The notes under the pieces are model-generated. The model worked only from the letters and a program-made list of their open reading frames with translations. It ran no database searches and was not told the DNA's origin. Below, piece by piece: positions 1-8,844 of a stretch of 23,732 nucleotides of DNA (within the stretch, counting starts at the first letter, position 1; each line of letters begins with the position of its first letter). Both the position numbers and the translations under genes were made by a program. Origin of the DNA: Gnetum montanum (taxonomy: Eukaryota; Streptophyta; Gnetopsida; Gnetales; Gnetaceae). The stretch covers positions 2,376-26,107 of the forward strand of contig MNCI01002116.1 in the NCBI GenBank assembly GCA_015680685.1, given 5' to 3'.

Positions 1-421
1 TGTATGTAGCAACCACACAACAAGAGAACACCCAGTGGTTGATAGCTAATCAAGAAAGCAGCCCACCAACATGCATGGAACGAACTAGGGGAACAACTTG
101 CACCCACAACAAAAGCATAGATACATTGGAATATGAGCGTCGCCAACTTCCAACCTTTAACCTGAAAACATCAATTGGGAGAAGTTGGACACTTTTAAGA
201 AATTCAAACCAATGCTCATTATTTTGGATCTCTCCCTTTCAACTTAGTCATGGGGGGGATGGCCACCTATGCTGATCATTTGGAGCCCTCAGTTTCTTTT
301 AAGTTTTTGTTTTACACATTTTTCTTTTACACGTTTTTATTTTGCACATTTTTTTTTTACGAATTTCTTTAACTTTTCTTATTTTTTTTTTTACAACATC
401 ATTTATACTTTTTCATTTATT

Positions 422-439
422 TGTGTGTGTGTGTGTGTG
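422..439. repeat. (TG)9 microsatellite
   Basis: Nine perfect TG units lie inside the T-rich tract of element A. Confidence 0.95.
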
Positions 440-2166
440 CTTATCTAATTTGTTAAGTTTGTCACCCAATAAGTGCTCTAATGATGGTATGAACTATTTT
501 CTATTGGTTGCTAATTTTTGGTTTTTACCTTTAAGTTACGATGTTTATACTAAAGTATGGTTCTTTTGATATAGCAGGCAATGAGTCCACATCATCCATG
601 CATCCATAAATCTCAATGGTCTCTCTTAGCTTGGAATTGTACAGTCCCTTTCTCAATAATAAGAACTATAACAAATCGGTGACTGGGCATTTCTCAAACT
701 AAGGAAGGACTCAAGGATTGAAAAGGGTGTGGCTTCAAGGGAACTTGATGCATTCGTGTTGGCCATTATCTTGAGTTCTTGGATGTTTTCTTCTTAAGTT
801 TTCTTACCACTTCGACGTTCCCCAATTATCGGGAAGCTGAGTAAATAAAAATAATAATTATTTGCATGGTGTGGTTCTCATGCAAAAACACACAAAAAAA
901 CAGCGAGAATTCAAAGCACACCCCTTAGAAAAAATAATCATTTGGTCTACAAGCACTGGTTATGGAACTAAAATAAACATATTCCCTCTAACTAAGGTCC
1001 TTCTCGCTTCCCATTCTCTCCTCCTTCGTTTCGTCAGAATGGTGGTGGCTCTTTGGTGAAGGCATTCTTGTTACTTCAAGTGGATGGATTGGCTGAATGC
1101 ATTAATGTGAAGTCACTGGATGTGGTTGGTTGAGGCCAGACTTGGAATGGGATCTTCTAAGTCACACTAATCATTAAATACACAAGGGGCTGTACACCAC
1201 CTTGTTCTTGAGACTCCATTCCATTCTCCTCTTTCCATCCTTCTTTCCCCATCTATCATCTCATTGTCGGTTGTATCAGTAGTCCATATCTTAGTGGATG
1301 CATTGTTTTCTTTTTGGTAAATTCTTGTAGTTAAGACTTTAACTCTTGTTCCAAATGACATTCCTAGAGCCTACGAACTCTTTGAATGTGGGTTTGTCAG
1401 GGCATTAAGGGCATAAGCCTGCTTTGCGGAGGACCCACTGGCATTCCTATTTGGTACACCAGTTAAATTCTTTCCCCTAACATTTTTGCAATCCACTCTA
1501 TTTTGTTCATTTACATCTTAACATCCAGTTCATCGACGTTACAGTTGTCTCTTTTTCTTCATCCTTCTTATTCCATCTCTTTTTCCATTCTCCCACTACC
1601 GGAGGTTCGCTCTTAGTCATGGGGGTCCTGACCCAATTTTTTTGATTTTCTCCTAGCCCCTGCACCTTTGATAGTCACCATTATTATATCTTTAGATCCG
1701 CATCAGCCATACCACAACCTAGCCAATGGACCTTTTATCGAAGCAAGGTATTAACTACATTATGATTCATTTACCCTTGCTAATATAAAGACTGTGTTGT
1801 GTGTGCAGATGGTAATCATACAACAACGGATTGGATCGGGAGAAAACACTTGGAATGGATCGATGCTGAAGCAGCTATGCAAGGAACGAGATGGATGGTG
1901 CGCTTACGGATAGACAACGAAAGTCGCAATCTTGGCGTTGGCAGCAGTAGACTTCTTCTCTCTTCTCTCTTCTCTCTCAGCTACCAAATAAGGCCAAATG
2001 TCAAATGTATAAAGTGTTCACTCTTGTTGTCATGAACACCAGTTTTGTCATGTTCTGTAATGATGATCCGTTCACATGTCATCCCATTCACCATTAGTTC
2101 CATTAAATTCAATAATCCCATACCTTTCCAATATTTTGTAAGGAACTTGAGGATGAGTTTTTATTT

Positions 2167-2179
2167 AGTCATGGGGGTA
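2167..2179 (+). promoter_or_regulatory. Polypurine-tract-like motif before LTR 1
   Basis: AGTCATGGGGGTA directly precedes the LTR start. Its position and G-run fit a plus-strand primer (PPT) of an LTR retroelement. The equivalent before LTR 2 is AATTGTGGGGGTA at 8832-8844. Confidence 0.6.
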
Positions 2180-2602
2180 TGATGGATGCGATATCACATG
2201 GGCCGCGATATCGCGTAAGCAATATCGCATTAACCGCGATATCGCATTCACTGCGATATTGCGTACGCGATATCGCATCTTTACACGATATCGCGGTCCG
2301 CTGCCAGTTCTATAAATAAGAGGTGTCTCTCCCTTGTTTCTCCATCTAGATCTAGACCCTTAGCAAAACTCTAGCAGTTTTACCACTCCAGAGATAGAAT
2401 AATTTCCATGTGGCCGTAGTAGAAGTCCCAAAGTGAACGAATCTTGATTCGAGCAAATATTGTACCTGAGCACAAGTTTGTGTATGAAAATAAAGATGAA
2501 CTTTTGGATAAACCTTGCAGTGCATGGACTAAGCTAAATAGGACTTTAATTATTGTTAATTTTTTAAATGCTTTATTAGTTAATTAATCTTTCTCAACCC
2601 TC
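2180..2602 (+). mobile_element. LTR 1 of the GATATC-palindrome family
   Basis: The LTR starts TGATGG directly after the PPT-like motif. It contains the palindrome array (2187-2296), a TATA box (TATAAATA, 2311-2318) and a transcribed part that matches the other two LTRs (ATAAGAGGTGTCT after the TATA box, AATAAAGAT, GCAGTGCATGGACTAAG). The 3' end is uncertain: alignment to the solo LTR is lost around the N at 2603, so sequence may be missing there. It sits between the 3' region of element A and the leader plus gag of element 1, so both elements appear to share it. Such shared-LTR tandems are usually explained by ectopic recombination between LTRs. Confidence 0.75.
2187..2318 (+). promoter_or_regulatory. 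LTR 1 U3 promoter: seven GATATC palindromes plus TATA box
   Basis: Seven units related to GCGATATCGC are centred on cores starting at about 2190, 2207, 2221, 2238, 2255, 2269 and 2287, 14-18 bp apart. Units 2, 4 and 6 are perfect 10-bp palindromes; the others differ by one or two bases. TATAAATA follows at 2311-2318, about 18 bp after the last unit. The layout suggests a repeated dimeric-factor site acting as an LTR enhancer; that role is inference. Confidence 0.6.
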
Positions 2603-2603
2603 N
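2603..2603. other. Assembly ambiguity (N) at the LTR 1 / leader junction
   Basis: A single N lies where LTR 1 loses alignment to the other LTR copies. The junction may be misassembled or collapsed. Confidence 0.8.
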
Positions 2604-2639
2604 CCTTTCCCTCATTAGCATAGGCAATAAAAACATAAA

Positions 2640-2832
2640 AGATATACAAATCACATACCTCAGACTTACTTAACCATACAATCATGACAAACACAAGTCT
2701 GGGAAGACAACGAACGATTAACCTTAAGTGTTCCATAAGGCATGTAGGCACTTAGTCTGTGGAGTTCGACCGGATCATGAGTTTAATGCTCATATTCGTA
2801 TGGTTGAGTGTAGGGGTACCTCGCCACTCATC
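2640..2832 (+). mobile_element. 5' leader of element 1 (between LTR and gag)
   Basis: This stretch lies between LTR 1 and gag. It matches the reverse complement of 23559-23732 almost base for base in blocks: GGGAAGACAACGAACGATTA, GGAGTTCGACCGGATC, and the final stretch from ATTCGTATGG to CACTCATCA. A more diverged copy is at 9600-9799. All three copies lose similarity right after CACTCATCA. No clear primer binding site (TGG-initial tRNA complement) was found here. An open frame through the leader runs into the gag frame, but the leader itself need not be translated. Confidence 0.65.
2805..2830 (+). other. Leader hairpin with self-complementary GGTACC loop (copy 1)
   Basis: A perfect 6-bp inverted repeat, TGAGTG (2805-2810) and CACTCA (2825-2830), encloses a 14-nt loop. 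The loop contains the palindrome GGTACC (2815-2820), which extends to GGGGTACCTC if one G-U pair per side is allowed. The shape resembles the dimer-initiation (kissing-loop) hairpins of retroviral leaders. The function is inferred. Confidence 0.45.
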
Positions 2833-5336
2833 AGTCTTAGAATAAGGAGGGCCTCCAAGCCTAAGACCTTCTCTAAACCTAGAAATGATAGATCAAGGGA
2901 CCATAGGGGGAAATATTAGAGCCATGGTGATTCTCCTAGTTCTCCATCTTCCTCTTCATTTTTCATGTCTAGTTCTGATGAAGATAAATGTAGGTATAGA
3001 GTTAGAGGTACACTAAGGGTTTAAGACAAAGATAGAAATAGAAATAGACATGATCATCAAAGTAAGCATAGATGAGATCATCATAATCAAATAAATAGAA
3101 ATAGAAATCATCACCATGACATGTCTAATGATGATGAATCCTTGTTGGCTACTAAGATCATGATGTAGATAATGGAGACAATTAGAATACTCTACAGGCA
3201 TCAAAGGAAAAGTCAAATCAAAAGACTTAATATGAATAACATTCCTAAATTTGTGGGAGGCTATAAGTCTGATCCACAACATCACTTACAAGCCTTCCAT
3301 GAGGTCTACACCTTGCAAAACATCAAGAGTGAGTAGCAAAAGCTTAAGCTCTTTTCTAGGATACTAGTTGACAAATATAAAAGTTGGTATAAATTGTTAG
3401 AACCAAATTCAATCCATCAATGGTCCATGATGCTAGAGTTTTTCAATCAAAAATACCAAACTTATGCAAGAGTATCTACCTAAGAAAACAAATCCAAGGA
3501 TGGAAGTAAGAACAACATGAATCCCTGGATGTGGTCCTTGATAGATACTATTCACTACTACATAAATGTCTAGGTCATGATTTCTCTCAAAAAGAGTATC
3601 TTCTCCACATCATAGATGGGCTTCATAATCAAACAAGAGAGACCCTTAGGATCTATTCCTAAGGATTATTATTTGAATTAAAGGCCCGTCAAATACAAAG
3701 GCTATTTGAATAGGTGGCAAAAGAAGAAGGGGAGCTATGTATAAGGGAAAGTATCAAGGAATATAACCAAGACTCAACTCTTTAAACAAGGGAAGTCCAT
3801 ATGTATGATAAGGAAAAAGAGGAAGCTCTTAATGAGTTGATTTCACAATAGACCTTGCCAATACAAAAGGTTGTTATTGAGATTGAAGCAAGGATAGATA
3901 AGATGTGGGAGTTGATAAATGACAAAGTTACGACTTGTGTGAAAACCATAGAGGAGAGAGTAATGCAAAAAGAATATAGTGAGAAAAATAAGAATAGGAA
4001 AAAGAACAAAGAAATAGGTAGGAAAACTTATTGACAAAAAAAGAAAATAGTTGCAGGAGAAGAGGTTATAGACTCAACCACAGAAGAGGATGATGGATGT
4101 GACATCTGCTTATATGACCATCCAAATGGCTATTGCCTAGTCATGTTACATCTACATGAGTATTGGGCTTTTTCTTTGAATTTCAAGTTCATACAAAAGC
4201 AAATGCCTAGGAAATTACCTTACTCATAAGGTAATTATAAATAGTCCTACAACCAAACGTACTATTCTAGTGGGATTTCTTATCAGCCTCAAAATTACTA
4301 TCAACCACAGTATCAAAACCCACAGTCATGGGGGATGCCATCATCAAGCCAACATTACCCTTATTTCCAGTCAAAGCCACATGGATATTATGTTCAACAA
4401 CCTATTTTCCCAACTAGTCCTAACTCCTCTACCTCAAAGCACTACTATCACTCTCCCAAATATCATCAACCTGCAGCATCTCCTGTGGGATCACCATCTC
4501 AAACCTCTTATCCTTAGCAACATCCTCAATATTTTCATACTTTCGCGCACCATATGTCACTACGAATAACATAGGAAGGATTAGCACTACAACATCAACA
4601 AAAGAATGTCACTTCTGCTACGAACATACATGCAAATAGATCTCAACCACAATCTTGAAAACATCATTTCTTTAGGATAGTTCCCACACTTGAGCATAAA
4701 ACTCATAGACCTACTAGCTCATCAAAACCAACACAAGGCCAACTAGGTGCAATACCTTTCCTCACCAAAATAGTGTCTCCCAATCCTACACAAGAGCCAA
4801 CACCCATTACCACTCCAATGTAAAACATAATAGATGAACCCATCATTATGAAGAGATAGGCAATTCCATGCATTACTATTGAAAAAGAAGGGTGTAGTTG
4901 TGGACCAACCTTCCAAAATGTCAACATAATCATTACAACAGTCCACAACAGTGAAAAAAAAACATGTGTGAAAGAAAGAGCAGGATCCACAAAACTAAGA
5001 GATAGCCAGTGGCCACTAACTAAGAACCAAAAATTATCCAAAACATGCATGAAAACATTTGAACCACTTATTAACTCCCATTCTACGAAAAAGATCCCAA
5101 TTAAGAACTTACAAATGGAAATACTAAACCATAATCCTACACCAAAAGGGAAAGAAAATAGGAACTTAGATGATCAAAACTCAACTACCATCAAGATTAC
5201 ATGGGATAATAATTGAAAAGTTAAGTCAATAAAGATGGTAAGTGAACCACCTAGAGTGTATGATCCAGGGGATCTAGGGAGCATTTTTCAAACACTCATC
5301 CATGAGTTCAGTCATGGTGGAGATGCCTTATCCTAA
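2833..5336 (+). pseudogene. Degenerate gag of a Ty3/gypsy-like element
   Basis: This is a decayed capsid/nucleocapsid gene. From 2833 one frame runs through a basic, Ser-rich N-terminal part with several in-frame stops. The capsid-like core starts at about 3232 (MNNIPKFVGGYKSDPQHH, then LFSRILVDKYKSWYKLLEP and IHQWSMMLEFFNQKYQ), which fits the retrotransposon gag (PF03732) pattern of a tryptophan and a hydrophobic helix before FNQKYQ. Between about 3600 and 4090 the frame shifts once. The new frame gives a zinc-knuckle-like CDICLYDHPNGYC (4098-4136; spacing CX2CX3HX4C, one residue short of the usual CX2CX4HX4C). A Gln/Tyr/Asn/Pro/Ser-rich tail follows (about 4260-4520), and the frame ends SHGGDALS at the TAA 5334-5336. 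No protease or pol sequence follows. Stops and the shift show it is not functional now. Confidence 0.75.
4324..4334 (+). repeat. AGTCATGGGGG motif inside gag
   Basis: The 11-mer also found at PPT-like sites occurs here in the gag frame, where it encodes part of QSWGM. See the finding on the recurrent motif. Confidence 0.7.
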
Positions 5337-5366
5337 TTTAGGAATTACTAAGTGCTTTTCCATTTT

Positions 5367-5620
5367 TTTTTTGTTTTACAATTCTTTTTACTTTTCCTAA
5401 TTCTTTGATACAATTCTTCCTATTCTTTAATACTTTTCATTTATTAAATTTTTTNTTTGTTTTACAATTCTTTTTACTTTTCATAATTCTTTGATACAAT
5501 TCTTCCTATTCTTTAATACTTTTNGTTTTGTTTTACAATTCTTTTTACTTTTCCTAATTCTTTGATACAATTCTTCCTATTCTTTAATACTTTTCATTTA
5601 TTAAATTTTTTGACATTCTT
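5367..5620. repeat. Threefold T-rich repeat interrupted by two N's
   Basis: Three near-identical units (TTTGTTTTACAATTC followed by a shared stretch to TTCTTTAATACTTTT) are separated exactly by single N's at 5455 and 5524. Units 1 and 3 share the same TTCATTTATTAAATTTTTT end. This looks like overlapping contig ends joined with an N rather than a biological triplication. Confidence 0.7.
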
Positions 5621-6505
5621 TTACATTTTTTAATTCTTTTAATATTTTTCATTTTTTACACTTTTTCACAATTCTTACTATCTTTTCATTTCTTTTATAC
5701 TTCATTTTAAACACTTTGTAAATAATTTTGATTACTAATAAGATACATTGAATAAAGACAAGATGTAGTCCAATAAGGTGAAGATTTCTCTATGTTATCA
5801 AGTCATAAGAGACTAATTATTTAAATAGTGAACCCACATCATGCATCCATCCATTCCATTAATAAGAGGTTCTTACCATGGCCATAATGATATTCTTTTC
5901 CATCATACAACTAAGAATGAACTTTTGATCATTATGCCTAGACAAAAAAGTGATGAACCATGTGGGAATGAAAAGGGTGTGACATCAAGGGGACTTGTGG
6001 ATTCTTTTTGGATTATTATTGTAAGATTATATCATGTTACTAAGGTTGTATTATATCCTTGTACATCTAATAAAAATGGGAGTAAGAGTTAAATAAGTGC
6101 TACCTTAAAAGGTTGACATAGATAAAAATAAATAAAAGAGCACAGAATAAATTTCTAGGTGTCCCACTAGAAAGACATGTTACCCATGCCTAAAGGTAGG
6201 TAGCTTCTCAAAAATGTAAAAATAAAAATAAAGTGCCATGAATAAAACTCCTTCCTTGGACAATACACCAAGTGAAAATACTCCTTGTAACATTGATAGT
6301 CTTATGATTGTAACTCCAAGAGATGAAACGATTTGATGTCACTAAAATGTGGTCTGGACTTGGTTTAAATCTTGGACAGAAAGGCTAATGATTACTTTAA
6401 CCACTAATAAAACATAAGAATTCATTATGCCTATGGTAAGATACCTCACATCTTGATTTCTGCAATCCCTTCTAAGTTTTTCCCATCTCACTGTTTGAAT
6501 AGTTA

Positions 6506-6510
6506 TAACT
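6506..6510. repeat. Left target-site duplication (TAACT) of the solo LTR
   Basis: TAACT precedes the LTR at 6511 and recurs directly after its other end at 7055-7059. In the collinear part of element A the corresponding place reads ATATCT once (about 1287), an empty-site-like arrangement. Confidence 0.55.
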
Positions 6511-7054
6511 TGTGATTTTAGATCCTAGGTATACTACTTGGTTACCAAGTAGTCACACTTAAATGCTCGTAATCAAGTCGTACTCATTCCGTGTTTAACA
6601 GGAGTTTAGGGTGAGAAGAGATTAACTAAGAAAGTAGTAAATAACAATTAAATAATTAATTAATTAAACTAAGTGAATGCTGCAATGATGAAGTAATCTT
6701 GATCTTTATTTCCAGTCATGTGCATGTCCAAGTACGTCACACTCGAGTAAGGATGCTGTACAATTACAATCACCACACTACGAGCATACACTGGGAAATA
6801 ATTCTAACTCTAAGAAGGAAAAACTGCAAGAGTTTGGGTAAGGAACTAAGAACTAACTCCTAGACAAGGAAAGACACCTCTTATTTATAGAAATTAAGGC
6901 AGGATGCGATATCGCCTATGCGATATCGCGAGGTGGACACGATATCGCGGATGTGGCTGATGCGATATCACGGCTGCGATATCGGGGGTCCAATAACTGG
7001 GCCTGACAGACCATATCTTGTATCAGGGCTCTAATAATTGGGCCTGATAGACCA
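6511..7054 (-). mobile_element. Nested solo LTR, reverse orientation (544 bp)
   Basis: On the minus strand this runs from TGGTCTATCAGG to CTAAAATCACA and is flanked by TAACT on both sides. It contains five GATATC palindrome units (cores at 6908, 6922, 6941, 6964, 6978), then TATAAATA on the minus strand (6882-6889). Downstream it matches LTR 1 and LTR 2 (ATAAGAGGTGTCTTTCC; AATAAAGATCAAGATTAC; GCAGCATTCACTTAG; GAGCATTTAAGTGTG). No leader or gag is attached, so it fits a solo LTR left by LTR-LTR recombination. Its U3 carries a 41-bp direct duplication (units at 6989-7015 and 7030-7056) near the end. An alternative outer boundary at 7064 would give the TGATG start of the other LTRs but no target duplication. 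Confidence 0.7.
6882..6982 (-). promoter_or_regulatory. Solo LTR promoter: five GATATC palindromes plus TATA box
   Basis: Reading on the minus strand, units centred on GATATC (cores at 6978, 6964, 6941, 6922, 6908) are followed by TATAAATA (6889-6882). Two units are perfect GCGATATCGC. The array keeps its place just upstream of the TATA box, as in LTR 1 and LTR 2. Confidence 0.6.
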
Positions 7055-7059
7055 TAACT
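7055..7059. repeat. Right target-site duplication (TAACT) of the solo LTR
   Basis: This is the second copy of TAACT. The element A-like sequence resumes just beyond it (TATGCATTACATTTAACTCC against GATGCATTG and the following bases in element A). Confidence 0.55.
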
Positions 7060-7475
7060 CATCAACAAGTATGCATTACATTTAACTCCTTGAGTGCTTA
7101 AGGACACTTTTAGGTGTGGTTACACAAGGGCATTAAGGGCTGGAACCTACTTTGGGGAGGACCCACTTCTATAACTCTTGTATTTCATACTTGCTAAGCA
7201 ATTCCACATCATCTTGTGCCTTCTAAAACATCTAATAAATTTTCCATATCATCTAATAATCTATCCATACATCAAAAATTCATTATCCATTTCTTATCCA
7301 TACTATAAAATTTCATTTCTCAAGATTCCTTCTTCATGAACCTTGAACGCTAAATTGTTGAAAATTGTGCATCACTAATGGCCATGATCCTCTACACAAG
7401 CTTTACATCTTCCAGAAATTCCATTTGACTCATTTTTTCCAAGAAAAATCAATGAAAAACTTGAACTTTTTAATG

Positions 7476-7554
7476 GCGACATCGTAGTCACAATGTCGTA
7501 GGCACCTACTACGTCATATATACAATGTCTGATCTACGATGTCACACATATAAA
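7476..7554 (+). repeat. Degenerate GATGTC-type array followed by TATAAA
   Basis: Units resembling decayed forms of the LTR palindrome (GCGACATCGTAG, ACAATGTCGTAG, CTACGATGTCAC) lie 14-47 bp apart and are followed by CATATAAACATAG at about 7548. This could be the remains of another LTR or an internal copy of the promoter array. Neither LTR end was found. Confidence 0.35.
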
Positions 7555-8045
7555 CATAGTATATATACATGTAGGTGTCAGTGAAACTTTTTTTATTTCT
7601 CTCATTTATAGCAAGAGAAGTTTTTGCAATTTGCACACTAGCTTCTAAAGGCCATAACTTTGCCCTTGTAACTCCAATTTCCAAAATTCTTCAATCCTGT
7701 TGATTCCAGAGTGCTCAACTTAGTCATGGGGGATGCATTATGTGATATAAGCAAAAAGAAATTTGAGCCACACATTCCTAACGCCCAAAAGATATTATAA
7801 AGGGTAAGCACAAGGAGATAATAAGAACCTTAAAGTTAATCAATCAAAATAAGGCCAGAAGGATTCAAATAATACTCCTAATAGACCATATCAACTATTT
7901 TAGGTCATACTAATTTTGAAAATTTTTCAAACTCTACAATCATAATAAGATAAGAACTTGATCTAACCAAGGGTATGAGTAAGGTAAAGAACTATTAAGA
8001 ATTGATAGGAACACTCTAATAATTTCAAACCCTTGTTGATTGCAA

Positions 8046-8240
8046 ATGGCCTCGAATAGGATACTAGAAGGAGGACCTTCACAACATAGGAGCAAAAGAC
8101 CAAGAGGTCGTGGGAGAGGTCGAGCAAGGGAACAAACCCCAAAAGTAGAACACAAAGAGAAGGAGGCTCAATCATACAACATTCATCAAGAAACTCTTAC
8201 TATAGAGCACTCAACCCAAGGAGAGGTAGAAATTCCATAA
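8046..8240 (+). CDS. Short Arg/Gly-rich reading frame inside element 1 (unidentified)
   Basis: The ATG at 8046 opens a 64-codon frame. It begins MASNRILEGG, has a basic RPRGRGRGRAR segment, then a Glu/Gln/Thr-rich acidic part, and ends at a stop. The RGR cluster could bind nucleic acid, but it may be the start of a decayed element ORF or chance. Translation continues in frame for only a few codons between further stops. I do not recognise a family, and the matching part of element A does not clearly conserve it. Confidence 0.2.
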   Translation: MASNRILEGGPSQHRSKRPRGRGRGRAREQTPKVEHKEKEAQSYNIHQETLTIEHSTQGEVEIP

Positions 8241-8844
8241 GAACCTAAATAAGGATGGTGCCTCATGCTGTCACCAGATTGCCTCCATGCCATCCAAGAA
8301 GATTGATCATGTCCACAATCATCATGGAACTGAATTTTGGTTCCTTTCTAAAATTTGCTCTAGAAGTAGTGAAGATGCAACTTCAAGTGTCTCCATTATG
8401 GCCCACACTAACCAACAATGATGAATGGTACTTAGGAGAAATGTAATTCTAGTGAAATAAATAGGACGATGCAACAATTAAAATTGAGGGAGTCTCTATG
8501 CAATACTCAGTAGATGGAGCAGATTGAAAAGAAGACAAGAACAAAAGAGGAAAAATTGTAGGCACTCTTGAACAGATATCAATTCTAGAAGCCTAACAAC
8601 ATATGGAAGAAGCTGATGGAAGAGCCATCACTACCTGAAATAAAAACTACATTAAGCCACCTTAAATTTTTATTTTTTTTTGTTTTGTCATGTAACTATG
8701 TCATTTTTGTACACACCGCTATGACACTCAAAGTCAGTCAATAGTTAGATTCAATCAATAATCCCATACCTTCCCAAAATTTTGTAAGGAACTTGTTCCT
8801 CATTTTTTTACTCAAGGATGAGTTTTTACTCAATTGTGGGGGTA

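Larger units (their letters stand above)
1..2179 (+). mobile_element. 3' part of a Ty3/gypsy-like LTR element (element A), internal region
   Basis: This is the internal 3' region of an LTR element whose 5' part lies left of the window. It ends in a purine-rich tract directly before an LTR that begins TGATGG. It aligns with the 3' region at 5300-8844 at several anchors: a purine-rich AGTCATGGGGG motif followed by a T-rich tract; a block around 585-600 (GAGTCCACATCATCCATG); AAAAGGGTGTGGCTTCAAGG at about 699; GGGCATTAAGGGC to GGAGGACCCACT at about 1398-1439; and the last 90 bp before the LTR (AATCCCATACCTT, GGATGAGTTTTTA). A short reading frame runs from the left edge to a stop at about 275 and ends SHGGDGHLC; the gag of the next element ends similarly (SHGGDALS). 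No protease, RT or integrase motif is visible. Apart from these anchors I recognise nothing in 280-2160. Confidence 0.65.
5337..8844 (+). mobile_element. Non-coding 3' region of element 1, carrying a nested solo LTR
   Basis: This is the stretch between the gag stop and LTR 2. It is collinear with element A: T-rich tract, AACCCACATCATGCATCC (about 5830), GAAAAGGGTGTGACATCAAGG (about 5969), GTCACTAAAATGTGGTCTGG (about 6338), GGGCATTAAGGGCTGG (about 7129), AGTCATGGGGG (7722-7732), and AATCCCATACCTT to GGATGAGTTTTTA (8760-8828). It ends in AATTGTGGGGG before LTR 2. A reverse solo LTR interrupts it at 6511-7054. It shows no protease, RT, RNase H or integrase motifs, so the element probably depended on enzymes from elsewhere. 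Confidence 0.65.

Noticed and set aside
342-569. 75-codon hydrophobic open frame
   Set aside because: It is translation of the T-rich tract and TG microsatellite (Phe/Leu/Val runs) in a non-coding part of element A.
2187-2296. CRISPR-like spaced repeats
   Set aside because: The repeats are about 10 bp with 4-8 bp between them and sit just before a TATA box in an LTR. Repeat and spacer lengths do not fit CRISPR, and the DNA is plant nuclear.
2180-2832. LTR 1 extending to CATCA at 2832 (TGATG...CATCA ends)
   Set aside because: It is attractive because three copies diverge at this point. But the solo LTR with target duplication ends before the leader, TGG-initial sequences follow 9439, and the gag frame begins right after 2832. 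I kept the shorter LTR and noted the alternative.
4703-5050. 115-codon open frame on the minus strand
   Set aside because: It is antisense to the gag tail, whose frame continues through 5336 on the plus strand.
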